DNA from: Phycicoccus endophyticus | GTDB taxonomy: Bacteria; Actinomycetota; Actinomycetes; Actinomycetales; Dermatophilaceae | Reading direction: 5' to 3' | Length of the DNA: 64,000 bases | NCBI RefSeq assembly: GCF_011326735.1 | Contig: NZ_JAANCN010000012.1 | Location: forward strand, 1-64,000 | In this document: piece by piece, positions 30,743 to 39,500 of the stretch | Layout of the letters: each line of letters opens with the position of its first letter | Numbering within the stretch: position 1 is the first letter of the stretch | Translations under genes and position numbers: made by a program | Notes under the pieces: generated by a model | Databases searched by the model: none | What the model was told of the DNA's origin: nothing | What the model saw: the letters and a program-made list of their open reading frames with translations, nothing else

Positions 30743-31284
30743 CCGGCCATTGTCGCCGACGTGCACCGACAACCGGGCCAGGAGGTCCACACCCGGTGCA
30801 CGACGTCCCCGCCGCCGGCGCCGAGCTCGGTCGAGATGCCGCCGAGGGCGAGGTCACCGGCGAGCACCGCGAGCGCCGTCACCGTGGCGACGGCGGCACC
30901 GAGCACAACGGCGGCCGTGGGCACCGGCCCGGGTCCGGGTGCCGGGACGCTGGCCCGCACGCAGGTGAGGCACGCCGTGCGTCCCGGGACGACCAGCGGG
31001 CCGACGACGAGGACCCCCCCGCGGCCGGTCACCGGCAGGAGGGGGACCCCACGGACCTGCCACGGCGCCCCGAGGGAGGGCGCGCGCAGCCACTCGGGCT
31101 CGAGGTCCTCGACGGCGAGCAGGACGAGTGCCGGTGCGGGCCCGCCCGCCGCGACGTCGAGCTCGGCCGCGTCCGCCGCGTGGGCTCCGGCCCGCACGGG
31201 CACCCGGCAGCGCCGCAGCTGGGCGGTGGTCTCCTCGGCCACCCGACCCCAGCCGTCGACGACGACCTGCCCGACCGCGTCCAT
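30739..31284 (-). CDS. E1-like / TOMM cyclodehydratase-related protein (181 aa)
   Basis: A 181-residue protein resembling the C-terminal part of ThiF-like proteins that assist azole-peptide (TOMM) cyclodehydratases. It has a Rossmann-like start (VVVDGWGRVAEETTAQL), then VVGPLVVPGRTACLTCVRA, and a terminal cysteine pair WTSWPGCRC corresponding to the usual HPxCxC. Those four cysteines likely bind a structural zinc. Full-length TOMM partner proteins are 300 residues or more and no precursor peptide or YcaO gene is nearby, so this looks like a repurposed actinobacterial housekeeping member (Rv3196-like by position). It is translationally coupled to the UbiB kinase, suggesting a common complex. 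Confidence 0.6.
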   Translation of the reverse strand: MDAVGQVVVDGWGRVAEETTAQLRRCRVPVRAGAHAADAAELDVAAGGPAPALVLLAVEDLEPEWLRAPSLGAPWQVRGVPLLPVTGRGGVLVVGPLVVPGRTACLTCVRASVPAPGPGPVPTAAVVLGAAVATVTALAVLAGDLALGGISTELGAGGGDVVHRVWTSWPGCRCTSATMAG

Positions 31285-31373
31285 CGACCACCCTCCCTGC
31301 GCGAGGCCCTTGCGGGCATCCTGCCGCGCGAGGCCGGCGGCCCGCTGGGCTCGTCCACAGGCCCCCGGAGACG

Positions 31374-31411
31374 CACGGGCGCCCCGGACCGCCGGGTCCG
31401 GGGCGCCCGTG
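31374..31411. terminator. Terminator between DUF5679 and the E1-like gene
   Basis: A perfect 17-bp stem (CACGGGCGCCCCGGACC and complement) with loop GCCG, starting 9 bp past the DUF5679 stop. It is the longest perfect inverted repeat in this part of the window and separates DUF5679 from the downstream E1-like/UbiB operon. Confidence 0.8.
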
Positions 31412-31420
31412 GCGTCGCGG

Positions 31421-31582
31421 TCAGGCCTTGCCGAGGATCCGGTTGAGGTTGGTGCCGCACACCGGGCACTGTCCCTTGGCCATCCGTCGGCCGTTGTCGG
31501 AGACGACGACCTTCCCCTCGGCCTCGCGCTTCTCCTTGCACTTCACGCAGTAGAACTCGCCCTTGTAGGTCTCGTCGGACAT
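31421..31582 (-). CDS. DUF5679 zinc-ribbon protein (53 aa)
   Basis: A 53-residue protein with two CxxC knuckles (FYCVKCKEKRE and GQCPVCGTNLNRIL) and a basic linker, an archetypal small zinc ribbon. DUF5679 is actinobacterial, short and highly conserved; no function is established, although its chemistry (Lys-rich, zinc ribbon) fits a ribosome- or RNA-associated protein. It has a good ribosome site (AAGGAGGACG) before ATG 31582. It lies upstream of the E1-like/UbiB pair but is separated from them by a strong hairpin, so it is probably expressed at a much higher level than they are. Confidence 0.85.
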   Translation of the reverse strand: MSDETYKGEFYCVKCKEKREAEGKVVVSDNGRRMAKGQCPVCGTNLNRILGKA

Positions 31583-31778
31583 CGACGTCCTCCTTGGTCA
31601 CCGGCGGGGGAGGCCCCGGCGGGTGGCGCCGTCCGCGGACGGCCTGGACCCGCTCACCCTAGCGACGGCGAGGCCCCTGCTCGCGGTGAGACGGGCTCAC
31701 CGGGCCGGGCCGGCGCAGGCGGGTGTCACCGCGCGTATCACCGGCCCCACCAGCCCCGGGAGTCGTATGGTCGTCCTC

Positions 31779-32327
31779 ATGGCCGGGCCCGAGGTGGAGG
31801 TCCGCCGCAGCAGGCGGCGGCGCCGCACCGTGAGCGCCTACCGCGACGGCGGACGCACCGTCGTGCTCATCCCGGCCTCCTTCTCGGCCGCGGAGGAGGC
31901 CACCTGGGTGGAGCGCATGCTCACCCGGCTGGCCCGCGGCGAGCGGCGCCGCCCGGTCGGCGACGAGGCGCTCGCGGCGCGGGCCTCCCGGCTCTCCGAG
32001 CGCTACCTCGGTGGGCATGCCCGGCCGACGAGCGTGCGCTGGGTCTCGACGATGGACAAGCGCTGGGCGTCCTGCACGCCGGCCGACGGCACCATCCGGG
32101 TCTCGGACCGCCTCCAGGACGTGCCGGCGCACGTCCTCGACTACGTCGTGCTCCACGAGCTCGCCCACCTGCTCGTCGCCGGTCACGGCCCGGCGTTCTG
32201 GCGCCTGCTGGCCTCCTACCCGCGCCTCGAGCGCGCCCGGGGCTTCCTCGACGGCCTGGCCCACGCCTCCGGCATGCCCGCGTCAGAGGAGCCCGAGGGC
32301 GACGCGGGCGGCGGCGACGAGGGGTGA
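31779..32327 (+). CDS. YgjP/SprT-like zinc metallopeptidase
   Basis: A 182-residue YgjP-like (PF01863) metallopeptidase. The zinc site is VVLHELAHLLVAGHGPAFW (HELAH with the third His downstream), preceded by the family block WVSTMDKRWASCTPADGTIRVS. Substrates are unknown for this family; the fold resembles SprT. The start is taken at ATG 31779 because TATGGT (31766-31771) lies 7 nt upstream (leaderless); an ATG 12 bp further up overlaps that hexamer. The last 45 bp overlap the convergent NUDIX gene, and the final ~20 residues are Glu/Gly-rich and dispensable-looking. Confidence 0.85.
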   Translation: MAGPEVEVRRSRRRRRTVSAYRDGGRTVVLIPASFSAAEEATWVERMLTRLARGERRRPVGDEALAARASRLSERYLGGHARPTSVRWVSTMDKRWASCTPADGTIRVSDRLQDVPAHVLDYVVLHELAHLLVAGHGPAFWRLLASYPRLERARGFLDGLAHASGMPASEEPEGDAGGGDEG

Positions 32328-32864
32328 CAGCTCGGTCCGGGTGTCCTCGGGTAGGTCGGCCACCGGCCACCAGCGCACCTCGAGGGACTCCTCGCTGACC
32401 CGGGGCGTGGCGCCCGCGGGTGCCACCGCCGCATACCGCACGTCGAGGTGCTCGCGGCACCGGCCGAAGTCCCCCTCGAGGGTGTGGCGGTCCAGCTGCA
32501 CCGGGTCGGGCAGGGGCGTGAGCCCCGGGATGCCCGACTCCTCGCGGGCCTCCCGGGCGGCGGCCGCCCACAGCGTGCCGTCCCCCGGCTCGAGGTGACC
32601 CCCGAGCTGGAACCACCGTCCGGCCCGGCGGTGGTGGGTGAGCAGCGCCCTGGTGCCCGTCGCGTCGAGGACGAGGCAGGAGGCCGTCAGGTGGGCCGGG
32701 GGGCCGCCGCGGGCGACCCCGTCCGGGTGCGCCGCGAGGTGGTCGAGGTAGGCCAGGCGCAGCGCCTCCTGGGCGGCGTCGGGGGCCAGCCAGTCGCGCA
32801 GGACCCGCCGGGCGTCGGCGTGCAGGTGGGCGAACGTCGGGCCGGAGTCGGCCCCGGGGCTCAC
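32283..32864 (-). CDS. NUDIX hydrolase
   Basis: A 193-residue NUDIX protein. The Nudix box is LEPGDGTLWAAAAREAREES (Gly ... REAREES for metal binding), preceded by GRWFQLGGHLEP. An extended N-terminal helix region (HLHADARRVLRDWLAPD) and a C-terminal RWWPVADLPEDTRTELSPL match the actinobacterial branch usually annotated only as NUDIX. The pyrophosphate substrate is unknown. GTG 32864 overlaps the zincin-like stop as GTGA, so the two are one operon. The 3' end overlaps the peptidase gene on the other strand. Confidence 0.87.
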   Translation of the reverse strand: MSPGADSGPTFAHLHADARRVLRDWLAPDAAQEALRLAYLDHLAAHPDGVARGGPPAHLTASCLVLDATGTRALLTHHRRAGRWFQLGGHLEPGDGTLWAAAAREAREESGIPGLTPLPDPVQLDRHTLEGDFGRCREHLDVRYAAVAPAGATPRVSEESLEVRWWPVADLPEDTRTELSPLVAAARVALGLL

Positions 32865-34225
32865 CCCTCGCCCTCGCCGCGCAGCAGCGCGTCGAGCTCG
32901 GCGTCGAGGTCGTCGGACGCGGGGCGGCGGGTGCGCTCGACGTAGCCCAGCGGGTCGTCGAGGTCGTCGGGGGAGGGGGCGAGGTCGGGGTGGCGCCACG
33001 CGGCGTCACGGGCCTGCGGGCCCCCGGAGTCCTCGAGGGCGCGGAAGAGGTTGGCCGCGTCGCGCAGCCGGCGAGGGCGCAGCTCGAGACCGACGAGAGC
33101 ACCGAAGGCCTTCTCGGCGGGGCCGCCCGTGGCCCGCCGGCGGCGCACCGCCTCCCCGAGGGCGTCGGCTGCCGGCAGGTGGCCGGCGACCGCCCGCTCG
33201 GCGACGACGTCGACCCACCCCTCGACGAGGGCGAGCAGCGTCTCGAGCCGGCCGAGGGCGGCGACCTGGGCCGGTGAGTGCTGCGGGGCGAACATCCGCC
33301 CCTGGAGCGCCTCCTGCACCGCCTGCGGGTCGGACGGGTCGATCGAGGCGACCGCCTGCTCGATGCCCTCGGTGTCGATGGTGATGTCACCCGCGTAGTC
33401 GCGCACGGCGGCGCGCAGACCCGCCGCGAGCCACGGGACGTCGGCGAAGAGTCGGACCCGTGCCAGCTCGCGCACCGCGAGGTAGAGACGGGTCTGCGGC
33501 TCGTCGACCTCGAGGCCCTGCGCCAGCTCGCGGACGGCGGCGGGCATGAGGACGACGTCCGGGGTCGCCACGAGCGGGAGGTTGACCTCGCAGCCGGTGA
33601 GCACCTCGCCCGCGAGGGTGCCGACCCCCTGGCCGAGCTGGAGGGCGAACATCGAGCCGTGCATCCGGCGCAGCATCGGGCCGGCCTGGTCGAGCATGCC
33701 CGCGAGACCTGGGGGCATGGCCTCCTCGGGCAGCGTCCCCAGCTGGCGGGTCATCGCCTCGCCGACCGCCCCGGAGACCCCCTCGGCCACCGGCTCGACG
33801 AGGTCGGTCCACACCGGCATCGTCGCCTCCACCCACTCGGCCCGGCTCCACGCGGTGCCGTGCGCCGCGGGGGCGGTCAGGTCGGTGACGGTGTCGAGCC
33901 ACAGGCCGGCGACGTGCACCGCCTCGGCGGCCTCGCGGCGCTCGGTGTCGCTCGCCAGCGCGTCACCGGCGGCGGCGACGGTCTTGCGGGCGGTGTCGGT
34001 GGCCAGCGAGACGTCGACGGGGTCCTCGCTCGGCGGGCCGGAGAACATCGCCCGGACCTGGCCCATGACCATCTGCAGCATCTGGGGGTCGACCCGGTCC
34101 AGCCCCATCCCACGGACCATCGCGGCGAGCTGCGGGTCCAGCTCGCCGCCGGTGAGCCCGCGCAGGGCCTGCTCCAGCTCGGGGGGCAGGTCGGGGGTCT
34201 CGTCGTCGTCGGCGTCGTCGGTCAC
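32861..34225 (-). CDS. Zincin-2 (DUF2342) family protein, no recognisable HExxH
   Basis: A 454-residue protein of the actinobacterial zincin-like family (Rv3195-type, sometimes described as F420-associated or putative hydrolase). Family blocks are present: LTDLTAPAAHGTAWSRAEW, GMLDQAGPMLRRMHGSMFALQLGQG, and LYLAVRELARVRLFADVPW. The last block is where relatives carry a Glu-x-x-His-like element; here it reads RELARVR, and no HExxH occurs anywhere, so proteolysis is doubtful. GTG 34225 has AGGAGA upstream; the longer frame is antisense to moaE. Its position beside the PDZ protease, UPF0182 and UbiB genes is conserved. Function unknown. Confidence 0.78.
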   Translation of the reverse strand: MTDDADDDETPDLPPELEQALRGLTGGELDPQLAAMVRGMGLDRVDPQMLQMVMGQVRAMFSGPPSEDPVDVSLATDTARKTVAAAGDALASDTERREAAEAVHVAGLWLDTVTDLTAPAAHGTAWSRAEWVEATMPVWTDLVEPVAEGVSGAVGEAMTRQLGTLPEEAMPPGLAGMLDQAGPMLRRMHGSMFALQLGQGVGTLAGEVLTGCEVNLPLVATPDVVLMPAAVRELAQGLEVDEPQTRLYLAVRELARVRLFADVPWLAAGLRAAVRDYAGDITIDTEGIEQAVASIDPSDPQAVQEALQGRMFAPQHSPAQVAALGRLETLLALVEGWVDVVAERAVAGHLPAADALGEAVRRRRATGGPAEKAFGALVGLELRPRRLRDAANLFRALEDSGGPQARDAAWRHPDLAPSPDDLDDPLGYVERTRRPASDDLDAELDALLRGEGEG

Positions 34226-34324
34226 GGCCGGTCTCCTGCAGCTCGGATGAGAGGATGTCGTTCCTGACCTACCCAACCACCGTGGCCGGAGAATCGTTCC
34301 GGACGCCGCCCCGCGAGGAGCCCC

Positions 34325-34759
34325 ATGCCCACCGATGACGCCGCGGTCGCGCTCGTCGCCGTCCGCGACGCACCGCTGTCGGTCGACGAGGTGCTCGCCG
34401 CCGTCCGCCACCCGGGGTGTGGCGGCGTCGCGCTGTTCGTCGGCGTGGTCCGCGACCACGACCACGGCGAGAGCGTCACCGGCCTCGGCTACTCCGCCCA
34501 CCCGAGCGCCGAGGCGACCATGGCGGACGTGTGCGCCGAGGTCCTCGCCTCGAGCGAGGCGGTCAGGGTGGCGGCGGTGCACCGCCGCGGTGACCTCGCC
34601 GTCGGCGACCTCGCGGTCGTCGTCGCGGCCTCGGCCGCCCACCGCGGCCCGGCGTTCGCCGCCTGTCGCACGCTCATCGACACCCTCAAGGAGCGCACCC
34701 CCATCTGGAAGCACCAGGCCCTCGCCGACGGCTCGAGCGAGTGGGTGGGGATGCCGTGA
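34325..34759 (+). CDS. moaE: Molybdopterin synthase catalytic subunit MoaE
   Basis: A 144-residue MoaE, which transfers sulfur from the MoaD thiocarboxylate to precursor Z to make molybdopterin. Signatures: LFVGVVRDHDHGESVTGLGY, VAAVHRRGDLAVGDLAVVVA, HRGPAFAACRTLIDTLKERT, and the catalytic-lysine block PIWKHQALADGSSEWVG. MoaD is not adjacent, but the MoeZ enzyme that sulfurates it is encoded at 12.8 kb. The next gene starts at the GTGA overlap, which is unusual since that product is a membrane protease with no molybdenum link. Confidence 0.9.
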   Translation: MPTDDAAVALVAVRDAPLSVDEVLAAVRHPGCGGVALFVGVVRDHDHGESVTGLGYSAHPSAEATMADVCAEVLASSEAVRVAAVHRRGDLAVGDLAVVVAASAAHRGPAFAACRTLIDTLKERTPIWKHQALADGSSEWVGMP

Positions 34760-35871
34760 GCGACCCCGCCGACGGGCTGCGGCTCGCCGACTCGCCGGTG
34801 GCGCAGGTGCCGCCGCCCGCGCGCCACGCGAGCCGTTCGGCCGCCGTCGCGCTCATCGCGACGTTCGTCCTCGTCGTCGTCGCCGCCGGGCTGACCTTCG
34901 TCGGCCTCCCGTACGTCGTCCTCTCGCCCGGTCCGGCCACCAACGTCCTCGGTGACGTCGACGGCACGCCGGTGCTCTCGGTGTCCGGGGCGCGGACCTA
35001 CCCCACCTCGGGAGCGCTCGACTTCACGACGGTGGCCTTCGACGGCGGCCCCGGCCGGACGGTCACCGTCTACGACCTGCTCGAGGCGTGGCTGCGCGAC
35101 GACGTCGACACCGCGCCCGAGAGCGACTACTTCCCCGACGACGCCACCGCCGACGAGGTCGAGGCGGAGAACGCGGAGATGATGACCGAGTCCCAGGTCG
35201 TCGCCGCGGCGACCGCGCTGCGCGCGCTGGGGCGCACCGTGACGACCCACGTCGCCGTGGCGAGCGTCCCCGCCGGCGGGCCGGCCTCGGGAACGGTGCA
35301 GGAGGGGGACGTCCTCGTGAGCGTCGACGGCGTCGAGGCCAGCGACACCGCGTCGGTCAGGGCCGCCGTCCAGGCCCGTGAGCCCGGTGACGAGGTCACC
35401 CTCGTCGTCCGGCGCGACGGGGACGAACGCACCCTCACGGTGCGCACGGGCTCCGCCGAGGACGGCACGACGGTCATCGGCGTGCTCCTGCGCACCGACT
35501 ACGACCTGCCGGTCGACGTCACGCTCAACACCGGTCAGGTCGGCGGGCCCTCGGCGGGGCTGATGTTCTCCCTCGCGATCTACGACGCCCTCACCCCGGG
35601 GGCGCTCACCGGTGGTCAGCGGATCGCCGGCACCGGCACGATCGACGACGACGGCACGGTGGGCCCGATCAGCGGGATCCGGCAGAAGATGGTCGGCGCG
35701 CGGGCCGCCGGCGCCCGGTGGTTCCTCGCGCCGGCCGACGACTGCGCGGACGCCGTCGGCCACGTGCCCGACGGCATGACGCTGCTGCGGGTCACCGACT
35801 TCGACGACGCCCGGGTCGCGGTCGAGGGCATCGCGGCGGACACCACCGACGACCTGCCCCGCTGCGGGTAG
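34756..35871 (+). CDS. Membrane-anchored PDZ / Lon-like serine protease (YlbL family)
   Basis: A 371-residue protein with one N-terminal transmembrane helix (residues ~29-52: AVALIATFVLVVVAAGLTFV), an extracytoplasmic PDZ domain (~170-230, SVPAGGPASGTVQEGDVLVS) and a C-terminal S16/Lon-type protease domain. The catalytic dyad is visible: Ser266 in GGPSAGLMF and Lys311 in GIRQKMVGA. It is the homologue of Rv3194c and B. subtilis YlbL, which degrade membrane or secreted proteins. GTG 34756 overlaps the moaE stop. UPF0182 and PPA1309 genes follow, as in other actinobacteria. Confidence 0.9.
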   Translation: MSDPADGLRLADSPVAQVPPPARHASRSAAVALIATFVLVVVAAGLTFVGLPYVVLSPGPATNVLGDVDGTPVLSVSGARTYPTSGALDFTTVAFDGGPGRTVTVYDLLEAWLRDDVDTAPESDYFPDDATADEVEAENAEMMTESQVVAAATALRALGRTVTTHVAVASVPAGGPASGTVQEGDVLVSVDGVEASDTASVRAAVQAREPGDEVTLVVRRDGDERTLTVRTGSAEDGTTVIGVLLRTDYDLPVDVTLNTGQVGGPSAGLMFSLAIYDALTPGALTGGQRIAGTGTIDDDGTVGPISGIRQKMVGARAAGARWFLAPADDCADAVGHVPDGMTLLRVTDFDDARVAVEGIAADTTDDLPRCG

Positions 35872-35898
35872 GGCGCGGCGCGCGGGCCGCCCGTCGCG

Positions 35899-36441
35899 CT
35901 AGTCGAAGGTCGCGCGCAGGGCGTGGACCACGCCGGGGGCGATGTCCTCGCCGAGTGCCACCCGGTCGTCGCGGTCGTGGGCGCGCTGGCGCAGGAGACA
36001 GCGGGCCTGGCCGGCGCGGGTGACCGCCACGAGGAGGCGGACGTCGGCCCGGTCGGGATGCTCGGCCACTGCGGCCACCGCCTGGTCGGGGTCGCTCGGC
36101 AGGTCGCGCTCGGCACCCGGCGGCAGGACCACCCGCTCGAGGGCCAGTGCCGCGCCGACGACCTCCTGCGGCCAGGCGATCCGCGCGAGCAGGTCCTCGA
36201 CGCCGTCGGCCTCGGGCAGCTCGTTCTGCTCGACCGCCGAGAGGGCGCCGTCGACGGTGTCGTGGCCCGCGAGCCCGGCCGCGAGCTGCGGCTCACGCCC
36301 GACGAGGTCGGCGGTGGGGACCAGGGCGAACAGCCGCAGGGGCTGGTCCCAGCCGGAGCGCGCCACGTGCCGCTCGGTGTCGAGTGCTGCCAGGGTCAGC
36401 GGGTCGGTCACGGGGCGGGCGCTGTCGGTCACGACGTCCAT
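35899..36441 (-). CDS. PPA1309-family protein
   Basis: A 180-residue cytosolic protein of the actinobacterial PPA1309 family, which has no assigned function. Recognisable blocks are TLAALDTERHVARSGWDQPL at residues ~15-36, VPTADLVGREP, and the terminal GEDIAPGVVHALRATF. The middle of the protein (LARIAWPQEVVGAALALERV) is typical too. It sits between the PDZ protease and UPF0182 genes, but on the opposite strand. No catalytic motif is seen. The ATG is preceded by a weak ribosome site. Confidence 0.78.
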   Translation of the reverse strand: MDVVTDSARPVTDPLTLAALDTERHVARSGWDQPLRLFALVPTADLVGREPQLAAGLAGHDTVDGALSAVEQNELPEADGVEDLLARIAWPQEVVGAALALERVVLPPGAERDLPSDPDQAVAAVAEHPDRADVRLLVAVTRAGQARCLLRQRAHDRDDRVALGEDIAPGVVHALRATFD

Positions 36442-36560
36442 GGTGCCCGACCCGGCCCCGGCCCGGACTCGGCCCCGCGCCCGCGAGCACGCTCAGCATC
36501 GCGAGGTAGGTTGGCCCCCGCTGTCGCACGACGACCCCGGGACACGGGACGAGGAGAGCT

Positions 36561-39500
36561 GTGAGTCGCTCGGACTGGTTCGACGGACCGACCGACCCCG
36601 ACGAGGGCGGACGCCCCGCGGGGGACGGCGGGGCGGGTGCCCCGCCCCGCCCGGTGCTGGCGCGCAGGCGCGGCCCGCTGCTGCCCACGGTGCTCGTGCT
36701 CATCGTCCTCGCCGTCCTCGCGGGCATCGGCGCCGACCTGCTCACCGACGTCTGGTGGTACGACTCGGTCGGGTACCGCGACGTCTTCGTCACCGAGCTG
36801 ACGACCAAGGTGGTCATCTTCGCGGTGGCCGCGCTGGTCACCGCCGGGGCGGTCGCCGCCTCGCTCGTCGTGGCCTTCCGCACCCGTCCGGTCTACGTCC
36901 CCGTCACCCAGGCCCAGCAGGTGCTCGAGCAGTACCGCCAGGCCATCGAGCCGCTGCGCCGCATCGCGCTCGTCGCCATCCCTGCGGTGCTCGGCCTGCT
37001 CGCCGGCTCCGGGTCGATGGGTGCCTGGAAGACCTACCTGCTGTGGGCCAACGCCGTGCCCTTCGGCGTCGAGGACCCGCAGTTCCACCTCGACGTCGGC
37101 TTCTTCGTCTTCACCCTCCCGTGGCTGCGCTTCCTCGTCGGCTTCGTCACCGTCGTGCTCGTCCTGGCCTTCCTCGCGGGGGCGTTCACGCACTACGTCT
37201 ACGGCGGTCTGCAGCTGCCCGGTCGTGGCCCCTCGACCCGTGCGGCGTACGTCCACCTCGGGGTGCTCGGCGCGCTCACCGCCCTGACCCGGGCGGCCTC
37301 GTACTGGCTGGACCGCTACTCGCGCTCCACCGAGAAGGGCTCGCTGCTCACCGGGATCACCTACACCGACGCCAACGCCGTGCTGCCGACGAAGGCCATC
37401 CTCGCGGTCGCGGCCGTGATGACCGCCGGCTTCTTCCTCGCGGCCATCTGGAGCCGCAGCTGGCGGCTGCCCGTCATCGGCGTCGCGCTGCTCGTCGTCA
37501 CCGCGGTAGTCGCGGGGACGATCTACCCGGCCCTCATCCAGTCCCTGCGGGTCCGTCCCTCGGAGAAGTCCCTCGAGGCCACCTACATCGAGCGCAACAT
37601 CACGGCCACGAGTGCCGCCTTCGGCCTCGACCGGGTCGAGCGCATCCAGAACGAGGTCCCCGAGGAGGAGCCCTCGGACGCGTCGCTGCGCACGGACGCC
37701 GAGGAGATCCCCGGGGTGCGGATCATCGACCCCAACGTCGTCGCACCCACGTTCCGCCAGCTCGAGGGCGAGCGGGACTTCTACGCCTTCCCCGACACCC
37801 TCGACGTGGACCGGTACACGATCGACGGCACGGTGAGCGACGCCGTCGTCGCGGTCCGCGAGATGAGCCTGGACGGGCTGCCGGACAGCCAGCGCAACTG
37901 GATCAACGACCACACCGTCTACACGCACGGCTACGGCTTCTACGCCGCCTACGGCAACCAGCGCACCGCCGAGGGCGACCCCGTCTTCTTCGAGGGCGGC
38001 GGGCGCAACAACCTCGGCGACTACGAGCCCCGGATCTACTTCGGCGAGCTGTCGCCGCAGTACTCGGTCGTCGGCCAGCCCGAGGGCGCCGACGACCGCG
38101 AGTTCGACTACCCGGCGGGCACCGAGGGCGAGGTCGCCGTCCAGAACACCTACACCGGCGGCGGCGGTGTCGGGATCGGCTCGATGCTGCGACGGGTCGC
38201 CTACGCGGTGAAGTACCGCGAGGCGAACTTCCTGCTCTCCGACGCGGTCAACGGCAGCTCGCGCATCCTCGACCACCGCACCCCGCAGGAGCGCGTCGAG
38301 CGGGTGGCGCCGTGGCTGCAGCTCGACGGGAACGTCTACCCGGCCGTGGTCGACGGGCGCGTGCAGTGGATCGTCGACGGCTTCACGACCTCGGCGGACT
38401 ACCCGAACAGCCGGCTGCTCGACCTCGCCGACGCCACGTCGGACTCGGTGGCCGAGCGCTCCAACGTGGTCCAGGTGCGCACCGGGGAGGTGAACTACGT
38501 CCGCAACGCGGTCAAGGCCACGGTCGACGCCTACGACGGCTCGGTGACGCTGTACGGCTGGGACACGAGCGATCCGCTGCTCCAGGCGTGGAGCAAGGCC
38601 TTTCCGGGGTCGGTGCGCCCGCTGTCGGAGATCTCCGGCGACCTGATGTCGCACATCCGCTACCCGCAGGACCTGCTCAAGGTGCAGCGCGACCTGCTCA
38701 CCGAGTACCACGTGACCAACCCCGGTGACTTCTTCAGCGGTTCGGACCGCTGGCGCGTCCCGCGCGACCCCTCGCAGTCGGCCCAGGACCAGCCCGTGGT
38801 CTTCCAGTCCATCAAGCTGCCCGGCGAGGACAGCGCGTCGTTCTCGATCACCTCGCCGTTCGTGCCGGCGAGCAACACCGAGGGAGGCCGCGAGATCCTG
38901 CGGGGGCTGCTGGCCGTCGACGCCGAGGCGGGCAGCACCGCCGGCAAGCCCGCGGAGGACTTCGGCAAGCTGCGGCTCGTCGAGTACTCCTCGAACCAGG
39001 CGCCGTCCGGGCCCGGGCAGATCCGCAACCAGATCCAGAACTCGACGACCCGCTCGCAGAACCCGGCCGAGCCGCTCAACCTCGCGCAGTACATCACGAA
39101 CAACTCCGGCCAGGGCAAGACGCTGACCTTCGGCAACCTGCTGACCTTCCCGCTCGCGGGACGCACCTTCTACGTGCAGCCGATCTACGTCCAGGCCTCC
39201 AGCGGCTCGGGCTCCTTCCCCCAGAACAAGGTGACCGTCGCCGTCTACGGGACGAACGTGGCGTGGGGCGACACCCTGGAGCAGGCGGTCACCGGGCTGT
39301 TCGGGGAGAGCGTCGGCGGGTCGGGTGGCGGATCCGGCGGGGACACCGGCGACTCCGGCGGTGGCGGGCCGGACCAGCCGAGCCCCGACAGCTCCCTCGA
39401 GCAGCAGCTGGCCGCGGCGATCGGCGAGATCCAGCAGGCCTACGCCGACGGGCAGGAGGCGCTCAGCCAGAGCGACTTCGCCGCCTACGGGGAGGCTCAG

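Noticed and set aside
31029-31601. 190-codon minus-strand frame across the DUF5679 region
   Set aside because: It overlaps the real DUF5679 and E1-like genes in another frame and crosses a 17-bp terminator.
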